A stretch of 11,368 bases of DNA from Coriobacteriaceae bacterium (GTDB lineage: Bacteria; Actinomycetota; Coriobacteriia; Anaerosomatales; SLCP01). The stretch spans positions 1 through 11,368 of the forward strand of contig PWVH01000154.1 of NCBI GenBank assembly GCA_003563465.1. Reading direction: 5' to 3'. The translations under genes were made by a program, and so were the position numbers. This document shows, in pieces, positions 1 through 6,733 of the stretch; within the stretch, counting starts at the first letter, position 1; each line of letters begins with the position of its first letter. The notes beneath the pieces were generated by a model. The model did no database searches. It was not told where the DNA came from and saw only the letters and a list, made by a program, of their open reading frames with translations.

Positions 1-876
1 GCCGCGCAGCTCTTCGACAGCGAGGACCACCTGATCCGGCTCGACATGTCGGAGTACATGGAGCGCCACACCGTGGCGCGGCTCATCGGGGCACCGCCCG
101 GCTACGTCGGATTCGATGAAGGGGGCCAGCTTACCGAGGCCTTGCGCCGCAAGCCGTACTCGGTGGTGCTTTTCGACGAGATCGAGAAGGCCCATCCCGA
201 CGTGTTCAACGTGCTACTTCAGATACTCGAGGAAGGACGTCTGACTGACGCACAGGGCCGTAAGGTGGACTTCAAGAACGCTATCATCATCATGACCAGC
301 AACCTGGGCGCTCGCGACATAGCGAAGGGACAGAGACTGGGCTTCCATGCCGATGCCGGCGAAGGACTCGAGTACGCAGAACTCAAGGAGCGCGTGACCA
401 GCGAGCTGAAGAAAGTGTTCAGACCGGAGTTCCTGAACAGGGTGGACGAAGTGATCGTCTTTCACGACCTCACGCACGAGGAGATCTGTCAGATCGTGGA
501 CCTCATGATCGATCGTCTGAGAGAGCAACTCGTCGGGCATGGCATGGGCATAGCGCTCACCGACGAAGCCAGGGAGCTGCTGGCACGGGAAGGCTTCGAC
601 CCGGCGCTAGGCGCACGCCCGCTGCGCCGTGCCATACAGCGCAGGGTCGAGGATCCTCTGTCCGAGCAGATTCTTGCCGGACAGTGGAGTCCCGGTGACA
701 TCGTCGAGGTATACGTCGATGAGACCGGAGAGCACACCGCCTTCCGGAAGGGCGAGGGTACCTACGTGACGCCTGCAGTCGCTGGCCTGGAGAACACCCC
801 TGCTCCGTCGATGCCGAAGCGTGGTTCTCGGCGTGCGGGGGCCGATAGCGCCGCGGACGGAGCTGCTGGCGGGTAG
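1..876 (+). CDS. clpC: ATP-dependent Clp protease ATP-binding subunit ClpC, C-terminal part (5' end outside window)
   Basis: This is the last 291 residues of a Hsp100 AAA+ unfoldase, open at the left edge in frame 1. ClpC hexamers unfold substrates and feed them to ClpP in the cytoplasm. What remains is most of the second AAA+ module (D2): the DMSEYMERH segment that follows Walker A, the pore-loop region GAPPGYVGFDEGG, Walker B as VVLFDEIEKAHPDV, sensor 1 as MTSNLGAR, the arginine-finger region FRPEFLNRVDE, and sensor 2 as GARPLRRAIQ. Walker A of D2 should lie just upstream of base 1, and the N-domain and D1 are missing. The last 50 or so residues are a Gly/Ala/Ser-rich tail. ClpC is preferred to ClpA or ClpB because disA and yacL-type genes follow, as in Bacillus. 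radA, which sits between clpC and disA in Bacillus, is absent here. Confidence 0.93.
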   Translation, partial: AAQLFDSEDHLIRLDMSEYMERHTVARLIGAPPGYVGFDEGGQLTEALRRKPYSVVLFDEIEKAHPDVFNVLLQILEEGRLTDAQGRKVDFKNAIIIMTSNLGARDIAKGQRLGFHADAGEGLEYAELKERVTSELKKVFRPEFLNRVDEVIVFHDLTHEEICQIVDLMIDRLREQLVGHGMGIALTDEARELLAREGFDPALGARPLRRAIQRRVEDPLSEQILAGQWSPGDIVEVYVDETGEHTAFRKGEGTYVTPAVAGLENTPAPSMPKRGSRRAGADSAADGAAGG

Positions 877-879
877 CGC

Positions 880-903
880 AGATTCGCGCCTTTGCCCGAA
901 TCT
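880..903 (+). terminator. Hairpin just after clpC, possible weak terminator
   Basis: A perfect 7-bp stem (AGATTCG paired with CGAATCT, 10-nt loop) begins 4 nt after the clpC stop codon. Only a weak pyrimidine stretch (CCTTCG) follows, with no real T-tract. It could be a weak terminator or an mRNA 3'-end stabiliser. Confidence 0.3.
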
Positions 904-917
904 CCTTCGTGCTCGGT

Positions 918-947
918 CTGGCACCTCCTGATACCGTCTGGCAGAAT
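918..947 (+). promoter_or_regulatory. Candidate promoter for disA
   Basis: CTGGCA (918-923) and CAGAAT (942-947) are spaced by 18 nt, and a TG dinucleotide one base before the -10 hexamer gives an extended -10. Each hexamer matches 4 of 6 consensus bases. It lies about 50 nt before the disA start in the 121-nt clpC-disA gap, so it is a reasonable but weak candidate. Confidence 0.25.
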
Positions 948-997
948 CCAGGTTAGGAGTAGCGCCTGGACGGGTTGACGAGTTGAAGGGAGGGAAA

Positions 998-2059
998 GTG
1001 GACCTGCACATGGAGGGCCGGTTGCGGTCCGAGTTGGAGAAGGTCGCGCCGGGTACACCTCTGCGCGAAGGTTTGGACTTCGTCCTCGCTGCCGGAACGG
1101 GTGCCCTGATTGTCATCGGTGATCACGAGGCGGTCGAAGCGCTCTGCAATGGCGGGTTCACTATCGACACCCCTTTGTCGCCGCAGCGGCTCGTCGAACT
1201 CGCGAAGATGGACGGGGCGATTATCTTAGATGCGGAGTGCGCACACATACTCAAGGCGAACGTTCACCTGGTTCCCGACTCTGAGCTACCTACCACTGAG
1301 ACAGGCATGCGCCACCGCACTGCGGAAAGGGTGAGCCGTCAGACTCTGGCCCTGGTCATCTCGATCTCTCAGCGTCGCGAGGTAGTCAGCCTGTACGTTG
1401 AAGGGCACCGCACGATCCTCGAACAGATAGAGGTCCTTCTCGCCAAGGCCGACCAGGCTTTGCAGACACTTCAACGCTATCGCAATCGCCTCGACCGGAC
1501 TCTCGCTCATCTGACGGAGATCGAATTCGACGATTTGGTCACTCTCGCTGATGTGACAGAGGTCATCGGACGCTTCGAACTGGTCGATAGAACCGCACGT
1601 GAGGTCGGGCGCTACATAGCCGAACTCGGCACCGAGGGACGCCTGGTCAGGATGCAGGCAGAAGAGTTGACGGCTACGGTGGATGAGGATTACCTGCTGG
1701 TCTTGCGTGACTACGCCCACGATGGCGGTCCTCGCAAGGTGCATTCTCTGCGTGGACGCATCGCCGTGCTGAACACAGAACAGCTCTTGGAGCCGAAGAC
1801 TATCGCCGAGATCCTTGGTTTTGGCGGCGAGGTGCAATCTGCCGAAGACCACCTGCGGCCACGGGGGTTCCGGGTGCTGCGTCGCATTCCGATGCTTCCG
1901 GCATCAGTAGTCAACCGTATCGTCGATCGGTTCGATAGCCTACAGGGCATAATAGAAGCTTCTGTCGAGGACCTCGACGGAGTGGATGGCGTGGGCGAGC
2001 GTCGTGCGATCGCCATCTCGGGGGGCCTGGATCGCATCAAGGAGCATGTCCACGTCTGA
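998..2059 (+). CDS. disA: DNA integrity scanning diadenylate cyclase DisA
   Basis: DisA condenses two ATP into cyclic di-AMP and scans DNA for branched lesions. The product is 353 aa, close to the usual 355-360. The N-terminal DAC domain (about residues 1-145) has the catalytic DGA motif at 72-74, in KMDGAIILD, and the ATP-binding RHR motif at 105-107, in MRHRTAERVSRQT. Their 33-residue spacing is that expected for DisA. A helical linker (about 146-290) and a C-terminal helix-hairpin-helix DNA-binding region (about 300-345, with LDGVDGVGERRA) complete the family layout. I chose the GTG at 998 because GGGAGG ends a few bases before it. A TTG at 983 is also open in frame but overlaps the SD itself, and the ATG at 1010 is too far from it. 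It has its own leader, 121 nt after clpC. Confidence 0.95.
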   Translation: MDLHMEGRLRSELEKVAPGTPLREGLDFVLAAGTGALIVIGDHEAVEALCNGGFTIDTPLSPQRLVELAKMDGAIILDAECAHILKANVHLVPDSELPTTETGMRHRTAERVSRQTLALVISISQRREVVSLYVEGHRTILEQIEVLLAKADQALQTLQRYRNRLDRTLAHLTEIEFDDLVTLADVTEVIGRFELVDRTAREVGRYIAELGTEGRLVRMQAEELTATVDEDYLLVLRDYAHDGGPRKVHSLRGRIAVLNTEQLLEPKTIAEILGFGGEVQSAEDHLRPRGFRVLRRIPMLPASVVNRIVDRFDSLQGIIEASVEDLDGVDGVGERRAIAISGGLDRIKEHVHV

Positions 2060-2089
2060 GGCGAAGGTGACTCGATGTGGCAATAGCCG

Positions 2090-2098
2090 TGCTAGAAT
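2090..2098 (+). promoter_or_regulatory. Candidate extended -10 promoter for the PIN/TRAM gene
   Basis: TGCTAGAAT is an extended -10 element (TGN plus TAGAAT, 5 of 6 to TATAAT) in the 144-nt gap after disA. GTGACT at 2067-2072 is the best -35 candidate but sits 20 nt away. Transcription from here would start near 2105, upstream of the AGGAGG at 2148. Confidence 0.35.
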
Positions 2099-2156
2099 CG
2101 TGTGTGGCAGTGTCGGAAACCGGTGTGCCGAACGCACTCCGCCGAGCAGGAGGGAG

Positions 2157-2207
2157 GTGTCGGCGCACCAGAGCCCGGTAGGCTCACAAAGCGTCGCTCG
2201 CCGATGA
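2157..2207 (+). CDS. Possible 16-codon leader peptide ORF overlapping the PIN/TRAM start
   Basis: AGGAGG (2148-2153) is the only strong SD in the disA-yacL gap, yet no start codon in the yacL frame lies near it. A GTG at 2157 does, 3 nt after AGGAGG. It opens the peptide MSAHQSPVGSQSVARR, whose TGA (2205-2207) overlaps the downstream ATG as ATGA. Such an arrangement would let ribosomes that end the leader restart at 2204. The 3-nt SD spacing is shorter than ideal, and the same frame is open upstream to 1986, so the ORF could be chance. No function is claimed. Confidence 0.3.
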   Translation: MSAHQSPVGSQSVARR

Positions 2208-3277
2208 TAGTCCATGTGACCCGGTTCGTCTTCATCACGGCTGGCGCGTTGGGCGGGTTCTCTGTCTCGAGGCTCATCGACTGGTCGATTCAGACCGGCT
2301 ACCCGGAATCCCTCGTCATCTTCATCTTCATCATCCTCGGGTTGTCGATGGGCTACGTGCTAGGCGGCATCTTCGGACGAGAGCTTCTCCTGGCGTTGCT
2401 GAGTTTCGAGAAGCGCTTGCAACACATGTCTTCCGCCGATCTCGTGTTGGGTCTTGCGGGGCTCATTCTGGGACTTACCCTTGCCTGGCTGGCGAGTCAG
2501 CCGCTCCGTCTTCTCGAGCCTTCGTGGCTCGCCGTTCTGGGGACGGTCTTGCTCTTCTTCATGGCGGGGTACGTCGGTATCCGTGCAGTCTTCGTGAAGC
2601 GTGCCGACTTTCTGGACGTGATGCCCCGGCTGAGCCACCCCTCCAAGGACTCGGGGCGTCGTGGCTTGAAGTTGCTCGACACGAGTGCCGTTATAGACGG
2701 TCGCTTCGCCGAGCTGAGTGACCTCGGCCTGCTAGAAGGCGACCTGCGCGTACCGCGTTTCGTTCTAGGCGAGCTGCACACTCTTTCGGATTCTGCTGAC
2801 GATATCCGACGCGCTCGTGGAAGACGTGGGCTGGATCTCTTGGCGAGGCTCCAAAGCGAGGAGTCGGCTTGCGTCGAAGTGTTCGAGGCCGACTACCCCG
2901 ACGTTCCCGATGTCGACAACAAGCTGCTGAAGCTTACGGCCGAGACCGATGCCGTGCTGGTCACCGTGGATCACAACCTCACCACAGTGGCACGCGTGCG
3001 GGGAGTCGATGTGATCAACCTCAACGAGATAGCCACCGCGTTAAGACCCAACTACCTGCCAGGGGAGCAGCTTAGGTTGCGCCTCGTGAAACAGGGCAAA
3101 GAAGCGATGCAAGGTGTCGGGTATCTGGAGGACGGCACGATGGTCGTCGTCGCTGAAGGAAGCGAGTTCATCGGACACGAGGTTGAAGCCGAGGTGACGT
3201 CGGTGCTCCAGACTTCGGCTGGCAGGATGATTTTCGCTCGCATGCTCGCTACGGTGGAAGTCGATTCCAGTGAGTGA
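2204..3277 (+). CDS. yacL: Membrane-anchored PIN/TRAM domain protein (YacL family)
   Basis: A 357-aa protein with an N-terminal membrane part and a cytoplasmic nuclease-like part. Hydrophobic stretches near residues 5-25, 38-58, 80-98 and 108-130 suggest four membrane helices. A PIN domain follows (about 155-280), with the expected acidic residues D159 (LLDTSAVIDGR), E190 (LGELHTL), D238 (DVDNKLLKL) and D256 (VTVDHNL). A C-terminal TRAM domain (about 286-350) is a likely RNA-binding module. This order matches Bacillus YacL and its actinobacterial relatives. The family's precise substrate is not established, so RNase activity is inferred. The start at ATG 2204 is chosen because the hydrophobic N-terminus begins there, although no SD sits close to it. 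In-frame GTGs at 2102 and 2123 would add a Cys/Arg-rich, non-hydrophobic extension. It overlaps ispD by 8 nt. Confidence 0.88.
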   Translation: MIVHVTRFVFITAGALGGFSVSRLIDWSIQTGYPESLVIFIFIILGLSMGYVLGGIFGRELLLALLSFEKRLQHMSSADLVLGLAGLILGLTLAWLASQPLRLLEPSWLAVLGTVLLFFMAGYVGIRAVFVKRADFLDVMPRLSHPSKDSGRRGLKLLDTSAVIDGRFAELSDLGLLEGDLRVPRFVLGELHTLSDSADDIRRARGRRGLDLLARLQSEESACVEVFEADYPDVPDVDNKLLKLTAETDAVLVTVDHNLTTVARVRGVDVINLNEIATALRPNYLPGEQLRLRLVKQGKEAMQGVGYLEDGTMVVVAEGSEFIGHEVEAEVTSVLQTSAGRMIFARMLATVEVDSSE

Positions 3278-3977
3278 TACCGACACCGCGGTGATCGTTG
3301 CCGCCGCCGGCAGGGGCGAGCGTTTCGGCCGCAGCGGCGGCAAGCAGCTTGCCGAGATCGGTGGGCGGCCCTTGCTCGCACACACCCTGGAGGCATGTGC
3401 GAGCGCAGAGCGTATCGGACTCGTGGTCACAGTGGTGGAGCCCGAGCGGCTGGAGGAGTACGCGGATGCGCTGGCTGATTCGGCAGTCGACACTGAGGTG
3501 CGCTTCGTTCCCGGAGGCGAGCGGCGTCAGGAATCCATTGCGGCCGGCCTTGCAGAGGTGCCCGAAGACGTGCCCTTCATCGCGGTGCACGATGGCGCAC
3601 GTCCTCTCGTGACTACCGAGGATTTCCTAAGAGCTCTGCGGCTTCTCGAGGCCGAGCCTGAACTGGCCGGCGTGGTCGTAGGCCACCCGGCGGTGGATAC
3701 GCTCAAGATCGTGGAGGAAGGACGCGTGCTAGATACCCCCGACAGGTCACGTTATTGGGTCGCGCAGACCCCACAGGTCTTCAGAGGCCCCGATCTGCGG
3801 GCGGCGTATGCGTCGGCAAAGCTTGCTGCTCGCGATGGCACCGACGATTCGAGTCTGGTGGAAGCGGCCGGAGGCGCTGTGCGGATGATCGAGGGGTCTC
3901 GCGAGAACATCAAGGTGACCGTAGCCGAGGATCTTGCGTTCGTGCAGACGGTGATCGAGTCACGTGGAGGGAGGTGA
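3270..3977 (+). CDS. ispD: 2-C-methyl-D-erythritol 4-phosphate cytidylyltransferase IspD
   Basis: IspD transfers CMP from CTP to MEP, the third step of the non-mevalonate isoprenoid pathway. The 235-aa protein is of normal family length. The N-terminal nucleotide-binding loop AAAGRGERFGRSGGKQ (about 11-26) carries the Arg and Lys (R18, K25) typical of the CTP site. AVHDGARPLV is the conserved central Asp-Gly-Ala-Arg motif, and ENIKVTVAEDL near the C-terminus is the characteristic K-V-T-x-x-x-D-L segment. Translation starts at GTG 3270, inside the end of yacL (GTGAGTGA, 8-nt overlap), with GGTGGAAG as a modest SD. This suggests translational coupling. ispF follows 5 nt after its stop, so the two MEP enzymes are probably co-translated. 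Confidence 0.96.
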   Translation: MSDTDTAVIVAAAGRGERFGRSGGKQLAEIGGRPLLAHTLEACASAERIGLVVTVVEPERLEEYADALADSAVDTEVRFVPGGERRQESIAAGLAEVPEDVPFIAVHDGARPLVTTEDFLRALRLLEAEPELAGVVVGHPAVDTLKIVEEGRVLDTPDRSRYWVAQTPQVFRGPDLRAAYASAKLAARDGTDDSSLVEAAGGAVRMIEGSRENIKVTVAEDLAFVQTVIESRGGR

Positions 3978-3982
3978 GCCGG

Positions 3983-4462
3983 ATGCGTATCGGAATCGGG
4001 CTAGACGTGCACGCCTTTGCGGACGGACGGCCGCTGGTTTTGGGAGGAATCGCCCTGGACTATCCTCTCGGCCTCGCTGGCCACTCGGACGGTGACGTTC
4101 TGGCTCACGCGCTCATCGACGCTATCCTCTCGGCTATGCGTGCAGGCGACATCGGGGAGCACTTCCCCGATACCGACCCGGCCTATTCAGGTGCGGACAG
4201 CATGGATCTGCTGCGCCATGTGGCGGGTCTGATGGCACGGGATGGATGGCATCTGGTCGATGCGGACACGGTGCTCGTGCTGGAGGCGCCTAAGATCTCT
4301 CCGTACCGCGAAGCGATTCGCAAGCGTCTCGCCGACGTTCTCGATGTCCCGCCCGAGCGCATCGGCGTCAAGGCCACCACGTCGGAAGGACTCGGTTTCA
4401 CAGGCCGAGGAGAGGGCATAGCAGCACATGCGGTCGTTTTGCTAGAGCGGGCTGTGTCGTGA
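3983..4462 (+). CDS. ispF: 2-C-methyl-D-erythritol 2,4-cyclodiphosphate synthase IspF
   Basis: IspF cyclises CDP-ME 2-phosphate to MEcPP with release of CMP, two steps after IspD; ispE is not in the window. The 159-aa product has the family size. Metal ligands D8 and H10 (GLDVHAF) and H42 (HSDGDVLAHAL) are present at the same positions as in the E. coli enzyme. HFPDTDPAYSGADS and TTSEGLGFTGRGEGIAAHAV are also diagnostic. The start at ATG 3983 follows GGAGGGAGG (3966-3974) at 8 nt. An in-frame GTG at 3974 overlaps that SD and is less likely. Its TGA overlaps the GTG of gltX (GTGA, 4 nt). Confidence 0.97.
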   Translation: MRIGIGLDVHAFADGRPLVLGGIALDYPLGLAGHSDGDVLAHALIDAILSAMRAGDIGEHFPDTDPAYSGADSMDLLRHVAGLMARDGWHLVDADTVLVLEAPKISPYREAIRKRLADVLDVPPERIGVKATTSEGLGFTGRGEGIAAHAVVLLERAVS

Positions 4463-5880
4463 AAGAGAGAGTCCGCTTCGCACCGAGCCCGAGCGGTGGG
4501 TTGCACCTCGGCGGTGCCAGGACTGCTCTGGTGAACTGGCTTCTCGCACGGCAGAGCGGCGGTGCGTTCATCGTCCGCATCGAGGACACGCATGCTGCCG
4601 AGTCCGTCGAGGACAGCGAGCGAGCGATTCTCGGCGACTTGGAGTGGCTAGGTCTGAAGTGGGACGAAGGTCCCGACATCGGGGGCCCGGCCGCGCCTTA
4701 TCGGCAGTCCGAACGGGTGGGCCGTCACACAGAGGCCTTCGAGACGTTGAAGGCGAAGGGAGCGGTCTACCCTTGCTTCTGCACGCCGGACGACCTTGCA
4801 GCCGAGCGCGAACTCGCTCATAAGGCAGGACGCCCGCCACGCTACTCGGGTCGCTGCAGGGCAATCGACGCGACTGAGGCCTCGCGTCGTGTCGCTGCAG
4901 ACGAGAACCATTCATGGCGCTTCGCCGTCAACTCGGCGATCGTGGAGATTCACGACCTCGTGCACGGCAGCGTGACTTTTCCCACCGAACGCATCGGAGA
5001 CTTCGTAGTGCGCAGATCCGACGGCACTTTCACCTTCGACCTAGCTTCGGTCGCCGACGACAGCGACATGAATATCACCACCGTCGCAAGAGGCGATGAC
5101 CACCTGCCGAATACTCCCCGGCACCTCATGCTCTACCGTGCACTCGATCGACCCGAACCTCGTTTCGCACACCTGCCACTCGTGACCGATGCCTCAGGTC
5201 GCCCGCTTTCTAAGTCGACCGGTGCGCAGAGCTTAGCTGGGCTGCGGTCCTCTGGCGTGCCGGCCTCAGCCATCGTTCATCACCTGGCTCTTTTAGGATG
5301 GTCGCCCTCCGATGCACGTGAAGTCCTCGATCTCGAGCACCTGATCGATTCCTATGCTTTGACTCGTGCCTCTCGTGCTTCTGCCGTACATGACCCGGCC
5401 CGTCTGCGGCACCTTTCCGCGCTGCACCTTCGATCTTTGTCACCGGAACTCCTGGCCGAGGAGATGGAACCTTGGCTTGTCGAGATTCCCTTGTGGCTGG
5501 ATCGAACCGTACTGGCTCGAGCGGTCTCCTCTGAGATAGTCGTGCTTGGAGATGTCCTCGGAATCGCACACGACCTCGTCGAGCCTGAGATGGATGACGG
5601 CGCACGCGCCGCATTGGAGGCGCCCGGCGCGGTCGAGGCGCTCGTAGCCGCCGAACAGGCGCTGGGCGCTTGTGAGGCTGTCGAAGAGGTGGGATCGGCC
5701 GTGCGGAGAGCGCTGCGGGAGTCCGGGGTGTCGCCGTCCGTCGGTATGCCTGCGATACGCGCGGCTCTGATAGGTCGAGCACATGGACTTCCCGTCGAAG
5801 TGCTCGTGGAACTGCTGGGTCGGGAAAGGGCCATCGAGCGCATCCGAGAAGAAGCAGCCGGCCACTCCAGCCTGGAGTGA
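4459..5880 (+). CDS. gltX: Glutamyl-tRNA synthetase GltX
   Basis: A 473-aa class Ic aminoacyl-tRNA synthetase that charges tRNA with glutamate. The HIGH-type motif is HLGG (residues 16-19, in SPSGGLHLGGARTAL), and the KMSKS-type loop is PLSKS (249-253, catalytic Lys K252). TVARGDDHLPNTPRH is the conserved tRNA-acceptor and ATP-site segment. C106, C108 and C133 match three zinc ligands of the E. coli enzyme; the fourth position, His in E. coli, is Ala here. The anticodon-binding region runs from about 310 to the end, closing with a MPAIRAALIGRAHG segment of the usual GluRS kind, so it is a full GluRS and not the short GluQ-RS. GTG 4459 overlaps the ispF stop by 4 nt. Whether it also charges tRNA-Gln cannot be judged here. 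Confidence 0.95.
   Translation: MKERVRFAPSPSGGLHLGGARTALVNWLLARQSGGAFIVRIEDTHAAESVEDSERAILGDLEWLGLKWDEGPDIGGPAAPYRQSERVGRHTEAFETLKAKGAVYPCFCTPDDLAAERELAHKAGRPPRYSGRCRAIDATEASRRVAADENHSWRFAVNSAIVEIHDLVHGSVTFPTERIGDFVVRRSDGTFTFDLASVADDSDMNITTVARGDDHLPNTPRHLMLYRALDRPEPRFAHLPLVTDASGRPLSKSTGAQSLAGLRSSGVPASAIVHHLALLGWSPSDAREVLDLEHLIDSYALTRASRASAVHDPARLRHLSALHLRSLSPELLAEEMEPWLVEIPLWLDRTVLARAVSSEIVVLGDVLGIAHDLVEPEMDDGARAALEAPGAVEALVAAEQALGACEAVEEVGSAVRRALRESGVSPSVGMPAIRAALIGRAHGLPVEVLVELLGRERAIERIREEAAGHSSLE
5863..5879 (+). terminator. Hairpin across the gltX stop codon, possible terminator
   Basis: A perfect 7-bp stem (CACTCCA / TGGAGTG, loop GCC) spans the last gltX codons and most of its TGA. It is followed by ACGGTTTG, a weak T-tract. 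With the TTGACA promoter right behind it, it may mark the end of one transcription unit and the start of the cys unit. Confidence 0.35.
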
Positions 5881-5884
5881 CGGT

Positions 5885-5914
5885 TTGACACTATGTCCCA
5901 TGCAGGGAGATATT
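5885..5914 (+). promoter_or_regulatory. Candidate sigma-A-type promoter for the cysE-cysS-rlmB-rae1 unit
   Basis: A perfect -35 hexamer TTGACA (5885-5890) and GATATT (5909-5914, 5 of 6 to TATATT) are separated by 18 nt. They lie in the 90-nt gltX-cysE gap, about 55 nt before cysE. This is the only wide gap between ispD and rae1, which fits an internal promoter. No T-box leader fits in the space that remains. Confidence 0.5.
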
Positions 5915-5970
5915 CGTAGTCCATTTCTGTGAGTAGTGAATAATCCGTTGAGAGGATCAGTGCAGAAGCG

Positions 5971-6702
5971 GTGCTCGAGCGCATAAGAGAGGATATTCGA
6001 GCGGTAAAGGAGCGCGATCCAGCGGCGGTCTCTACCTGGAGCGTACTGCTTGACTACCCGGGTCTTCATGCCGTGTGGTCGCACCGTTTCAATCACTGGT
6101 TGTGGAGGCATGGCCGCCGGGGCACGGCGCGCTGGCTTTCCCAGCTGACACGATTCCTGACTGGCGTGGAGATACACCCAGGAGCGACCATCGGCCGGCG
6201 TTTCTTCATCGATCACGGCATGGGGGTTGTCATAGGAGAGACCACCGTGATCGGCGAAGATGTGACTCTCTACCAGTGTGTTACGCTCGGAGGTACCGGC
6301 AAGGAGCGTGGAAAGCGGCATCCGACACTGGAAGACTGCGTGGTCGTCGGCGTGGGTGCGGCTGTTCTCGGTGATATCACTATCGGACGAGGCAGCCGGG
6401 TTGGCGGAGGCGCGGTAGTGGTGAACGACGTACCGCCCAACTGCACTGTTGTGGGCATTCCTGGGCGAGTGGTCGTTCGCGAGGGGCACAAGGTCGATGC
6501 GATCGACCTTCACCATGAGGATCTGCCCGATCCTGTGGTGGAGATGTTCCGCTGCATGCAGCGGCGTATCGACCGGCTTGAGGCGCGTCTTGCTAGCGAT
6601 GAGGCAGCGAGCGCTGAACGCGGAGAACCGCCATTTCCAGCTCGAATCGAGTCAGCGGACACCGCGACCGAGGGTGGTCGTGACGAAGAATGCAAGCTCT
6701 GA
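5971..6702 (+). CDS. cysE: Serine O-acetyltransferase CysE
   Basis: CysE acetylates L-serine with acetyl-CoA to give O-acetylserine, the acceptor for sulfide in cysteine synthesis. The 243-aa protein resembles the short Gram-positive type: a small helical N-terminal domain (about 1-60) and a left-handed beta-helix of hexapeptide repeats (about 65-175). Active-site residues are visible: E67 in EIHPGATIG, H82 in FIDHGMG, and H117 in GKRHPT. The H82 and H117 spacing equals that of E. coli H158 and H193, and E67 replaces the E. coli Asp. VVGIPGRVV closes the helix. A polar C-terminal extension ends in Leu, not the terminal Ile that many family members insert into CysK. GTG 5971 is the only start in frame after an upstream stop at 5941; its SD is weak (AGAAG). 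Confidence 0.93.
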   Translation: MLERIREDIRAVKERDPAAVSTWSVLLDYPGLHAVWSHRFNHWLWRHGRRGTARWLSQLTRFLTGVEIHPGATIGRRFFIDHGMGVVIGETTVIGEDVTLYQCVTLGGTGKERGKRHPTLEDCVVVGVGAAVLGDITIGRGSRVGGGAVVVNDVPPNCTVVGIPGRVVVREGHKVDAIDLHHEDLPDPVVEMFRCMQRRIDRLEARLASDEAASAERGEPPFPARIESADTATEGGRDEECKL

Positions 6703-6708
6703 ACTGAG

Positions 6709-6722
6709 CACGAACGTTCGTG
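6709..6722 (+). promoter_or_regulatory. Perfect 14-nt palindrome beside the cysS ribosome binding site
   Basis: CACGAACGTTCGTG is a perfect palindrome in the 31-nt cysE-cysS gap. Its last base is the first base of the cysS SD (GAGGAG, 6722-6727). Just before it, GCTC and GAGC (6696-6699, 6706-6709) form a second small inverted repeat over the cysE stop codon. It could be a protein operator or an RNA hairpin affecting cysS translation; neither is shown. Confidence 0.35.
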
Positions 6723-6733
6723 AGGAGCACCAC

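Noticed and set aside
5440..6516. 358-aa reverse-strand open frame across the end of gltX and most of cysE
   Set aside because: It is a GC-rich shadow frame opposite two well-supported genes, with no recognisable motif and no SD.
6709..6722. LexA/SOS box
   Set aside because: GAAC and GTTC half-sites are present but abut directly, without the 4-nt spacer of the Gram-positive LexA site.
5881..6733. T-box leader before cysE or cysS
   Set aside because: Bacillus uses a T-box for cysES, but the gaps here are 90 and 31 nt, too short for a T-box and without its T-box sequence or Stem I features.
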